From assembly GCA_025526995.1 (NCBI GenBank), contig JAHLKG010000007.1, positions 1-64,000 on the forward strand: a stretch of DNA of 64,000 bases, in the 5' to 3' direction. The notes below the pieces were generated by a model. It made no database searches. It saw only the letters and a program-made list of their open reading frames with translations, and was not told where the DNA came from. The position numbers and the translations under genes were made by a program. The DNA comes from Powellomyces hirtus. Taxonomy: Eukaryota; Chytridiomycota; Chytridiomycetes; Spizellomycetales; Powellomycetaceae. Below, in pieces: positions 1-23,580 of the stretch (position 1 is its first letter; each line of letters starts with the position of its first letter).

Positions 1-27
1 CAACAAGTCGCAAAAATAAAACACTTA

Positions 28-106
28 CAAGAATAGGCCCGCCGCAAAAGACACCGAACAGGATGGACCGCACCATCCGCGAAAACTTCTGAATGGCTTC
101 AAACAT
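28..106 (-). CDS. possible first coding exon of a gene running off the left edge
   Basis: On the minus strand an ATG at 106-104 opens a 26-codon stretch (MFEAIQKFSRMVRS, then a hydrophobic segment ending GGPIL). It runs straight into a consensus donor GTAAGTG at 27-21, so the rest of the gene would lie left of the window. The hydrophobic tail could be the start of a membrane segment. No family is recognised. The minus-strand frame at 115-414 upstream ends in a stop before this ATG, so it would be leader or unrelated sequence. Seen: start, open frame, donor. Inferred: that it is a real exon. Confidence 0.3.
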
Positions 107-1053
107 GATGTCGATTATAATGCGATTGAGTCCAGATGATGGAAAAAATCAATTCGGGATTCCTCAACCGCGTTAGAGCTGCCGCCTTCTTGACAGCAAA
201 TCTGAACAAACTGTGGCAGTAACAGCAGGAAATAGATTGGGGGGCCGAGCGGGGGGCTGTCCGAACGGGGCATCAACTTTATAAAAACATTTTCACGACC
301 CACATGATGCCTCTGATTGTTTGATGGCGTTCCACTAAACAATAGCTTGTATTTTATTTCACGAGCATTTATACGGCGCGCTTCTTGGCAAAATAGGGTC
401 CAAAATAGCAACACAAACTAAAAATCCCGGCACTCAACTTCATACTGTCAGGTTGCCCGGCCCGTGGCACCGGGGATGCAGTACCAAAGTGTCGAAAAGT
501 GGGGCTTGGGTATTGATGGGCCAGATGACGCCCCCCCCTCTCCTCCGCCCCGTAAAAGTAACTAAACTGTATTGCGAATGCGTCGCCCGCCCACAAATCC
601 GGCCTTCAATTTTTGTCTCCTCTGTTCGTTCTGGATTTCCTTGGTGGTATTCTTTCATCAATCCGTTTCGTTTACGATCCCGCTTTTGGTTGCGGGAACA
701 ATTATCTACGTAGAAAAGGGCCGCCGCCGCGTTTATTGAAGTGATTTTAAACCAAACTCAGTTTCGGGGTGCGAGGAGAAAAAAACGGTTGGTGCGAGAC
801 ACGTTTGCCCTGCTACTCAGAAGGTATAGGTGGGGTCCGCACAATTTTTTTCTTATCATGTCTCTATGCTTACGATGAATTCTGCACCTTCTAGATTCCC
901 AAAATCACGCCTGATACTCCTCGTTCCGTTCCGGACGGTCAATACCATCATCAATCCGACAGACATTTGCTTGCTCCTCAAAATTTCGGCCCGCCCTCTT
1001 TTTCCCAGCAACTTCTTCCCTTATCTGAGCGTTCACATTCGATTCGTCGAAAA

Positions 1054-3230
1054 ATGATGGTACCAGCTTCTACGATTGATCTCTCATTGTATGGGTCGGT
1101 GAGTGCAAACGAACTTTTGGCAGTTGTGGAAACATAATTACAGCCCGCAAAAAATAGACTGGACCATGTGTTTATTTTTGTTTTGTTATTTATTTATCTA
1201 TTTTCTTTCTTTTTTTCTTTCTTTTATGTTTCGTTCTCTGCGTTGGCAGTCTGGTGTTTCTATTGGTTGGTGTCTGCTCGCATTGTGTGTCGCCGCATGG
1301 GTCCGCTGGAAGCATGGGGTGCTGGTATGTAAAACATTGGATGTAACGGCACCGAGTACACTGTCCGCGGCGGCATCAAATGCTAATTCGTCAAGCTGTA
1401 CAAAATCCCATCTTCCCTCTCCCCTGTCCCCAGTCGCACCGCTTCTCGTTCCGGCTCGCTATTGTGCTGTTAACGGCCAACCTGATCTACAGCGGGGCGT
1501 TGATTCTCGTGCAGCACCGATCGTCAGACTTGCTGTGCACGACGTCGATGCTGCTGATGATTGGGTCGGAGCTGGCGTGTGTGTTTGCGACGGGCGCGAT
1601 TGCGCTCAACTTGTTGTTGGTGTTTGTGCTGCAGTGGACCCGCGGCGGCGAGGTGTTTGAGAGGATGCATTTGTTGGCGATATTGGCCGCGACGACGATC
1701 GTGCCTATGGTGTGTGTGTGTGTTTTTGCAAAGTTGGGGGCGCGTTGAGAGGGAGCCAGACTCAAGAATTGTTTTACTCTCTTTTGCCTGACAACATTTG
1801 TTCCCTTGTGATTTTGCGTAGATTGGACTTGGAACCGACAGTTTCGGCCGGAAGCACGGCAATGGCGAATGCTGGTTCTATGGCGGCACACCTGAGAAAG
1901 TGTTTGCAGTTGAGTGGTACGCATTTCGGGGCGGTGGACGCAGTTGTGGCCGCGGGAGGGGGGGGGGGGGAACAGCGGGGCTGCAGTATATTATGGCTCT
2001 ATCCCTCACTGACGTGTGCCCCGCCAACCTTTGTCTCTGCACGCACCATCACAGGGCGTGCTTATATCTCTGGATCGCCTTCTGCTCCCTCTTCTCGATC
2101 GCGGCGTCCATGTTTGTGTGGGCGTCCATGTACTGGCGCAAGAACCTGGGACTGGAGCTGGAGCAAAACGAAGCCGAAGCGCACGCCGCGCTGCCGGACG
2201 CCGAGGGGGCCGGGGGCAAATCGGGCGTGATGGGCACAACAACGGGGGCGCGCTCGCACGCATCGTTTTCGTCGCGGGTGCTGGAGCAAGAAATGTCGCG
2301 GGACGGGTCGTTTGACAGTGGGGGCGAGAGCCACGGGATTTTCCGCGAGAGCGCGGCGCGGATTGCCATCTACTGCATCATCCCGTTCATTTCGCAGGTG
2401 TGCAATTTGGCGTTGGATGGCGTCTTGTACGCGTACCGCAATGCGTCGAGAGAGCACTACCCGTTGGAGGCGATCATATGGCTGGTTTTTTTCGCGAATA
2501 TCACGAGCGGCTTGCAGGTGGGGCAATTCAGAGGCGATCAAGGTGTGGTAGTCCAGTGGCACTCAACACTCTTTTTTTTTTTTTTCTTTGGTGCGCGGCT
2601 CAGGGCTCCATCTTCAGCCTCGTCTTTCTGACGCTCGATCCCGCCATCGTGAGCATCCGCGCCGACTTTCGGCGCGAGCTGATAGCAGAGCACTGTCTCC
2701 CCTACGTCAAAGTCTCGCGGTCAGGGGGGGGATATCATCATCCTTCCCACGCGTCGCGGAAAGGGCGCGAGGACGGCGGCGCCAGCCGGACCCAGTCGCA
2801 CACCAACAACACCCACATCCTCAACCAACCCGACGAAGAGGCCGGCAACGACGAAGAAAAAAACAGTGTGGTGCTGGCGACACACGACGCACCCGCGGCG
2901 CGCACGGCAACGGCAACAACGACCCACGCAGCCGCCGAGGCCGCTCGACGGGGGGTAGTATCCCAGCGGCCACCACCCCAGAACGCAAAGTCCGGGTGGT
3001 GGCGTCGTGCGTGGGGCCTGTTACCGCGCAGGCTGTACCCATCGCCGCGGTTTGATAGCAGCCGGCACCCCCCGCCCAGCACGTTCATGAGCCGGCTGCG
3101 GTTCTGGACCGTGTGGATCACATGCGTTACCGACAAGGAGCTCCGCGTCGTCTATTTGCTGCAGAAGCGGGATCAGAACGCTCCGGACCGATCCTACAAG
3201 AGCCGCGCTCAGCGCCTTTCACGTTTGTGA
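1054..3230 (+). CDS. seven-transmembrane G protein-coupled receptor, cAMP-receptor/Git3-like
   Basis: Six exons keep one frame: 1054-1098, 1250-1324, 1434-1709, 1822-1916, 2055-2517 and 2604-3230, about 526 residues. All introns are GT-AG and junction phases match. After a short N-terminus the helices come in order: a segment around GWCLLALCVAAW, RLAIVLLTANLIYSGALIL, the ELACVFATGAIALNLL helix, AILAATTIVPM, an extracellular loop with a conserved-type Cys (GECWFYGG), YLWIAFCSLFSIAASMF, then a roughly 60-residue polar third cytoplasmic loop, ARIAIYCIIPFISQ, and a last helix around GSIFSLVFLTLDPAIV. The C-terminal tail of about 190 residues is polar, Thr/Asn/Arg-rich and probably cytoplasmic. 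By family knowledge such receptors couple to heterotrimeric G proteins in nutrient or cAMP sensing; the ligand cannot be read from sequence. Intron 4 contains a G13 run (1958-1970). The start codon and exon 1 are the least certain parts. Confidence 0.7.
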
Positions 3231-3725
3231 ACCAAGGCCCCGGCCATGCTGACGCTCCCCCACCCACCCTTCTTCATCCCCCTCTCCCCATGCAAACTCG
3301 TGCTCAGTCCCACAAAAACCTCAAAGGCGGGAACACCCGCCACGTATGCGCTGCACCTCATACCCCAATTTGCATATCACTTTTTTTGTATTGGACTTTT
3401 TTTTCTCAACTGCGACCAATCTTTCTGTCTCTGTGTGTTCGAGGGGCTCGTGCGATCTGATAACTAACACTGGATGGCCGTCCCACCTCAATCATGCCGA
3501 AAGCCCCTTACCTCGTAGCTGCAATTGTTGAAATATCATCAGTGGGGGCACAACCGTCATCTAATCCACCATGTATGACTAAATCACGAAATGTTCTGTA
3601 TTTTCCTTTTGATTTTTTCTTTCTTCTAAATACAAGCAAGTGGAGGAGAGGACTAGTCGTCTCTGTCGCGCGTCCCCCAAACTTACATAAAAAAGTTTCT
3701 CAAGTGTCTTTTTTTCCCGTACATC
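3231..3725. other. convergent intergenic spacer between receptor and GRP94
   Basis: About 495 bp lie between the receptor stop and the GRP94 stop, so both 3' ends and their poly(A) signals should fall here. The stretch is T-rich on the plus strand near 3380-3430 and 3600-3640. No coding signal, tRNA or repeat is apparent. Confidence 0.6.
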
Positions 3726-6474
3726 TCACAGCTCGTCATGCTCTGGGGCCTCTTCAGCCTCCTCCGCAGATTCCTCGGCGTCGGCGTCCGCATCCACATC
3801 GTCAGAGGACTGGGTGGATTTGACGGGCTCCTCGACTGCAGGAGCCGGAACAACCTTGACCTGCGCTTCCTTCTTGAGATCCACGCCGAGCCGTTCTCGC
3901 ACAACGATTTCGACTTTCTTGGCAAAATCGTTGGGGTTGCGGACCGCGAAACCCGAGGCGATGGCCGTGGATTCAAAGAGAACGTAGATCGAGTCGTCGA
4001 GTTCGGACGCTTTACCGGCATTGACCTTCTCGAGCATCTTGATCATCAACGGGTGTTCCTAGATATCACAAAAAAAAAAAAAAAAGCGGCTGTTGGGTTA
4101 CCGACCAGCTTTACCTTTACAGAATAAAGACGAGCCGATGACTACTTACGGGGTTGATCTCAAACACCTTCTTCTGGTTCAAGTACATTTGTGCCCTAAA
4201 ATCGTCCTTGTTGGCGATAGCCTGAGCCTGGAGGATCTTCTCCATGGCGCCCGAGACTCCGTACTCGCCAGCCAAGACAGCGCACGGGGAGGTGGTGAGT
4301 TGCTGGGAGACGCGGACAGTGTCGACCCATGCGCTGAGGCGTTCCTTGAGGTGGTCCCTGAGAGGCTTGAACTTTTCCTCCTGCTCTTTCAAGGACTCGC
4401 CAGATTTTTCGTCCTCGTCGCCGTACTTGAGGCCGGATTTGCCAACATGTTGCAGCTTTTTGCCATCAAAGTCCATAACAGCGTTGGTCAGGTACTCGTC
4501 GATGGGGTCGCTAAAGTACTGGAAACGGAAGGTGTACATGAGTATTGCAAACACAGCAAACGCCGAATAATGGGACCCATATGCTACTTACGAGCACTTC
4601 GTAGCCTCGGGCAATAAGCTTTTCCACGAATGGCGAGGTTCTGAAAGTATCAGGCTGCTCTCCAGTAATAAAGTAAATCTGGGGCTGTCCTTTCCTCATG
4701 CGAGAGACGTACTGCTCCAAGCTAGTAAGCTTCTCCGAGTGGGATGAGCGGAATCGGAGCAGTTTCATCAACTTTTTCTTGTTAGCCGGGTCTTCAATCA
4801 CACCGAGCTTGATGGCGTTGCCGTAGGAAGCCCAGAACTCAATGTACTTTTCCTCGTCCTTGGCAGCCATGTTCTTGAACATGTCAATAGCTTTAGCAAT
4901 GACCCGCTTCTTGATGACCTTGATGATCGAGTGCTGCTGCAGGGTTTCGCGAGACACGTTGAGGGGCAGGTCGTCCGAGTCCACGAGTCCCTTGAGGAAG
5001 CTGAGCCAGCGCGGCAGGAATCCGAGAAGCTCATCGGTGATGAACACACGACGGACAAACAGCTTGACATTGTGGGTCCAGTCGTCTCCGCTCTGCAGGA
5101 AGGCCGGGTTGGGCTTCTTGGGCACAAACAGGATCGATTTGAACTCGACTTCACCCTCGGCCCGGAAATGGTTGTAGGCCAGAGGCTCCACCGCGTCCTT
5201 GGTGAACGACATGTAGAATTCATTGTACTCGCGTTCGGTGATGTCGGCAGGGCGACGCGTCCAGATGGGCTTCTGCTGGTTCGTCAGCTCCCAGTCGGTA
5301 ACGGTTTTGGTGATGGTCTTGGTCTTGGGTTTGCTGTCCTTCTCCTCCTTGTCCGTGACGTCCTCAATGTCATCATCCAGGTCGTCGTTGGGCGTTTCGG
5401 CTTCGGGCTCGTCCTCGATGGGCACTTGCTCCGTTTCCGTCTTGGAAGCCCACAAGTAGATTGGAAAGTTGATAAACTCGCTGTACCGCTGGACAAGCTG
5501 GCGGAGCTTGCTCTGCTCGAGATAATCGAGCGCATCCTTCTTCACATGCAAGACAATCTGGGTTCCGCGGCCAAGGGTGTTGCCCCGCGGGTCCTCAATG
5601 ATGCGGAAATCTACGAACATAATGTTAAGTACAACTCGCTCCGCCCTCCCCAACCGGGCCCTTATTGCGCATCTTACCACTCTCCGAGGTCGATTCCCAA
5701 ATGTACTGCTTATCCTCATTGTTCTTGCTGACGACCGTGACACGGTCCGCAATCAGGAACGCCGAGTAGAAACCCACACCAAACTGTCCAATCAAGTTGG
5801 TGTTGTTCTTCTGGCTTTCAACCGACGCAAGGAATTCGGCCGTGCCCGATTTGGCAATGGTTCCGAGATTGCTTTTCAGATCCTTGAAGGTCATGCCGAC
5901 TCCCGTGTCCGTGATGGTCAGCGTCTGGCGCTCCTTGTCGGCCACCAAGGTGATCTTGAGATCGACCGTGTCGCCGAGTGCGTCCTTGTCGGTGAGGGAT
6001 GCGAAACGGATCTTGTCGAGGGCGTCAGATGCATTCTAAATCATTATCCAATGTAGACCATTTGAGTGAGTTTGCTTTATCCTACACGCCCAGCGATGGG
6101 TCACGCAAATGTACATACCGAGATAAGCTCCCGCAAAAAGATCTCTATTGCAATCAGAAGCACCCATCAGTCTTGATGGCACCAACCTCGCACGCACGTT
6201 TGACATTTGCCTCCGTACCTTTCGACTTGTACAAGCTGTTGATGATCAGCTTCATCAATTTGTTGACTTCGGTCTCAAACTGGTACGCCTGGCCGCTCTC
6301 GCGGACTTTAGCTTCCTGGTCCTCGGTCAAGAACGAGACTCCAGGGGGCTTGAGGGCCAGTTCCGACGCTACGCTGTCATTGGGCGCACTGCCGGTGCTG
6401 GCATCGGCTGCGGCCAGGGCAAAGATGCCCACAAGCAGTGTTAGTGCGAGGAAGATGGAGCGGGCGATCCGCAT
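3726..6474 (-). CDS. HSP90B1: endoplasmin / GRP94, ER-resident Hsp90 chaperone
   Basis: Six exons (6474-6219, 6144-6119, 6035-5678, 5610-4592, 4518-4150, 4058-3726) join in frame to a 786-residue protein. It starts with a signal peptide ([20 protein letters not shown]) and ends with the ER-retrieval tetrapeptide HDEL after an acidic tail, so it should act in the ER lumen. The N-terminal GHKL ATPase domain shows the split motif [24 protein letters not shown] with the catalytic Glu, then DTGVGM and [11 protein letters not shown]. An acidic linker rich in D, E and K follows, then the middle domain ([17 protein letters not shown]) and the C-terminal dimerisation domain. Family role: ATP-driven folding of secreted and membrane proteins. 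A 26-nt exon 2 carries the catalytic segment, which makes it easy to miss automatically. An A-rich tract near 4071-4085 lies in the last intron. Confidence 0.96.
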
Positions 6475-7068
6475 CGTGTGTCGCTGGTGCTGTGAGCAGA
6501 TGGGAGAGAAAGGGGATACGTGATTGTCTGCGAGACCCTCTGGATGATGAGAAGCGAACGGGGATGGAAGGGGATCGCGGGCCTGGTCAGTTTATATAAC
6601 GAGGGGAACTCGCGTGTACACTGTGATATTGACGGCGGGTTCATTCATTTCGCCCAAAACAGCAAAGGGACAAGCAAGCTACGCGCACGCGTCCGATTGG
6701 CTGCGCAAAACGCTGTTCACATCATCAACGGCAAGAGTGAAAAAGTGACAAACGCTGTTTACAAAACTCTTTCCCATTGAGCTTTTGTGGTGTGCATTCT
6801 GTACATTGTGAAAAGTCTACCCGCATGTTCCCATTGACGGGACAATGGCTGTCGTCTTGGCTCTCGATGGGTGATTTGATTTGATTTGCACGCGTCAAAT
6901 CAACGAGGATGAAAGCCATGGATGAGCCCATCCCATAACTGTGTAGTGCAAGAACCGTCAACGGGGCTTGGAATTCAAGCGTATTTTGCTTTGTGTGCAT
7001 TGCCTTTATTTCGTCGCTCATTTTTTCTGTTGTTTTCTTTGTATGTGCTCCGCCATTTGGCGTGTTTT
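6475..7068. other. spacer: GRP94 promoter and muskelin 3' end
   Basis: The muskelin stop is at 7069 and GRP94 begins at 6474, both on the minus strand, so this holds the GRP94 promoter and the muskelin 3' UTR. Apart from the TATA and CCAAT motifs nothing coding is seen. Confidence 0.5.
6592..6599 (-). promoter_or_regulatory. TATA box of the GRP94 gene
   Basis: The palindrome TTATATAA lies about 118 bp upstream of the GRP94 ATG, a usual distance. An inverted CCAAT (ATTGG at 6696-6700, so CCAAT on the coding strand) lies about 220 bp upstream. Function is inferred from position and consensus only. Confidence 0.5.
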
Positions 7069-20580
<13,512 letters not shown>

Positions 20581-20953
20581 AACAGCTAGCCCGCCCATGG
20601 CGAGGGAGGGTTGCATGCAGATCACAGATGTGTTATGTGATGCGATGGGGTTATGCGTTATGCGTTGTGTATGTTTCGTTTTTTTTTTATAGTTATGTGT
20701 TTTCTTGTATCTTTGTGAATGAATGAGTGATCCTAGATGTAGGTAGTCACCGGAACACGCGCTTTGCATTTCATTTCCATTTCCATCGTCACTCGCCCCC
20801 CGAGACCGTTGCTTTGCTTCTCTTCCACGTTTGCCAATTCTTTTTTTTTTTATATAGCTCCTCTGGGACTGCCCCTGTACATTCTACAAACTAATTGTGA
20901 TTTCGCACACCTTTGGGTCAACGTCCGCATCTCACACGTATTTACGAGGCGCC
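20581..20953. promoter_or_regulatory. PRP8 3' end and TIM50 promoter
   Basis: About 370 bp lie between two co-directional genes. A T-rich tract is followed by TATATAG (20851-20857) about 97 bp before the TIM50 ATG, with a CCAAT at 20834-20838. No coding signal is seen. Confidence 0.5.
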
Positions 20954-22955
20954 ATGGCATCCTCTTTCTTGGCCTCCACCCTCACCAGGGCCGCGGCACG
21001 GCGGCTAGCGGCGGCATCCACGGCTCTACCTCGCCAACATGCACGCACCACGGTGCGGACTCTGTCCAGCGCTCTACTGCACTCCAATGCGCGATTGGCC
21101 CGCACAACGTTGTTTCCGGCCATGACGCGCCCGCGGCCGGCCATGTGGGTCCCGAGTGCTGGGATGAAGATAAAAACGAGCGATAAAGCATCCCCGGAAG
21201 CTGAAGGGGCAGCTGCGGCGGGGGAGCCGGCAAACAAGAAGGAATCCCCGAAACGACCGGAACAAGACGCCGAAAAAGACGGCGATCAGGGCCTGGACCT
21301 GTTTGCCCAGGCGGCAAAGAATCAGAAACGGAGAGATGCTGAGGCGGCTACTGCTGCTGGTGGTGGTGGTGGGGCGGCCGGTACAGCAGCGCCTCCTCCG
21401 GGGGAGGGCGAGGCCGCCAAGCTGGAAGACCCCGTTGAAGCGGAACGGCAGCGCAAGTGGAAGCAGGCTGCGGAGGAAGAGGAACGCAAGCAGATGGCAA
21501 AGTCGGGCCGGAATGTGGCCATCACGCTTGGGCTGATTGGATTGGGCTGTTTCATATACCTGGGACTTCCCGACAATGAAGAGCAGCAGCCGAAGGAGGG
21601 AGAGTCGTACTTTGCCCGATACCATATCCGCGCGTGGGACAACTTGAAAAACTTGCGCAAGGTGCCGTGATGAACGATTGAGAAATTCTCTTTTTGGGGA
21701 ATTTGGTTTTTTTTTTTTTCGCTGATCCATTTGGTTTCCCTTTCTTTGTTTCTTTGTTTCCTGCAGACTTTGTCCAGCCCGGCACTTGAGAAACTCCTGC
21801 CGGACGCTCTGCCCCCGCCGTACCAGCGCCCCTTGACCCTCTGCATCGAACTTTCAGACGCTCTTGTGCACTTGGAGTGGGATGTGAGTGAATGATTGGA
21901 AACAGCGTCCAACGTCCATTATTCTAGCGGATGAAAGCTGACTTTTTCCTCTTTGTCTTGTTAGAAATCTGTTGGATGGAGAGTTGCTACTCGTCCGGGT
22001 GTCAAGCAGTTTTTGGCCAACCTCAGCCGATACTACGAAGTCGTCATCTTCACGAGCTCCCCCGGCTACGTAAGTTTACTCAACAAACAGGTCTTGTCTC
22101 TCCAAAACAAAATCTAATCACCCAGTCTTGTTTTGGGTCTCCAGCTCGCCGAACCCGTCTGCCAAGCCCTCGACCCTCACTTTTTCTACGCCATGTACCG
22201 TCTCTACCGCGACCACACGACTCTTGTTGACGGAACCTACGTTAAAGATCTCAGTCAACTCAACCGTGACCTGTCCAAGACCATTATCCTCGACACCAAC
22301 AAGGAATCGTTCCAGCTGCAGCCCGAGAACGGAATCTTGTTGAAACCGTGGCTAGGCGACCGGTCGGATCGCGAGTTGAAGAGGTTGGAGACGTTCTTTG
22401 AAGGTGAGAGAGACAAAGACAAGGAACCTGGAAACTCTTGACTGCGCTTGGGTGGGAGAGTATCGTTTTTTCGCTGACGCTGAGAATCCCCCAGAACTCT
22501 ATGTCTTTATCTCGGTCTACGGCATCCAAGACGTCCGCCCGATCCTCAACATTGTCAACACGATTGACCCGGAAGACGCCGCCACCGCCTGGGCCATGTA
22601 CAAGCAACGCGCCCGCGAAGATTTCGCCGCCCGCCAACTCGCCGACCCCTCTTCCACCGCATCTTCTACCTCGAAATCCTCCTGGCTGTCCCGCCTCCTC
22701 GGCGGCGGCGCCGCCAGCCAGCAACAACAGCAGCCCCTGAACGTGATTGACCAGATTGAGCAATTGGCGCGGGAAGAACACGCGCTGGCGGACAAGGACG
22801 CGGAGAATATGAAGCTGCAGATGGTGGATATGCAGAGGCAGCAGGAAGAGTTTATCAAGAAGCAGATGGAGGAGAACAAGAAGAAGGGCCTCAAGTTGTG
22901 GGATTATTTCAATGGCGCCGGGGCGCCCCAGCAGCCCATGCCGCCCCAACAGTAG
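20954..22955 (+). CDS. TIM50: Tim50, receptor subunit of the mitochondrial TIM23 import complex
   Basis: Five exons (20954-21661, 21767-21883, 21965-22069, 22145-22403, 22495-22955) give 549 residues with all junction phases matching. The N-terminus is rich in Ala, Arg and Ser and lacks acids, as a mitochondrial presequence. A low-complexity Ala/Gly/Glu linker follows, then one membrane helix ([19 protein letters not shown]). The intermembrane-space FCP1/NIF-like domain contains [35 protein letters not shown], a [12 protein letters not shown] segment, [18 protein letters not shown] and [12 protein letters not shown]. The phosphatase DxDx(T/V) motif is replaced (ELSDAL), as is normal for Tim50, so it is a receptor rather than an enzyme. 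The C-terminal third has a poly-Gln patch and a long charged coiled-coil-like helix, longer than in yeast Tim50 (about 476 aa). Confidence 0.95.
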
Positions 22956-23580
22956 ACGATGAAGCACGCGCGGGAAAAAGATAAACGCACACATACTCCC
23001 CCACACATGACCCGGAAAAAAGCCAGCCAACAGCACATTCACCACCCGCATACACACGCATATACATAGTACTACACACCCTCGATCTAGCACCCGCTGT
23101 TGATGGTTGTTTTTGCCCATACCTAGTTTTTGTCTTTTTATTAGAATTACTTTCGTTTTTCACTGCGCCCCCCTTCCCCCCCCCCCCCCAACCACTATTC
23201 TTCCGTACGATGAATGAGCATCCCCCGTAGAATGCAACTGCAACGCAGTCAAAGTCTACCTTGGAAAAATCTATATCACAGCGGGAACCGCTTCTTGCAC
23301 CATGGTGCGGAATCACACACCGTGTTTTGAAAATGGGTTTTGTATCAAGTGTGGTGTGTGGGGTTTGGGGTTTGGGGGGTTTGGACGCACACGTTCAGGG
23401 AAATACGCAAAACACATAACACACACGTCCATAAAGGGGTTTTAGAAAGCAAAAAGGGGGCAAGGCAACGAACAACCCCGGGGAGGCAGGCACATTGGCA
23501 GTATTTACAAAAATATGTGTGTGGTGGTGGTATATGTGGTTGAATTTCTTTTCTGTCCGAGGTCCGCGCGTGCCTTCCTC
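22956..23580. other. convergent spacer between TIM50 and the S9 peptidase
   Basis: This holds the 3' ends of both genes. It includes a C14 run (23176-23189) and G/T-rich sequence on the plus strand near 23341-23390. Open frames crossing it are low-complexity read-throughs, not genes. Confidence 0.5.

Noticed and set aside
6681..6700. ER stress element (CCAAT-N9-CCACG) upstream of GRP94
   Set aside because: CCAAT is present on the coding strand, but the sequence nine bases on reads GCGCG, only three of five matches, so only the CCAAT is kept.
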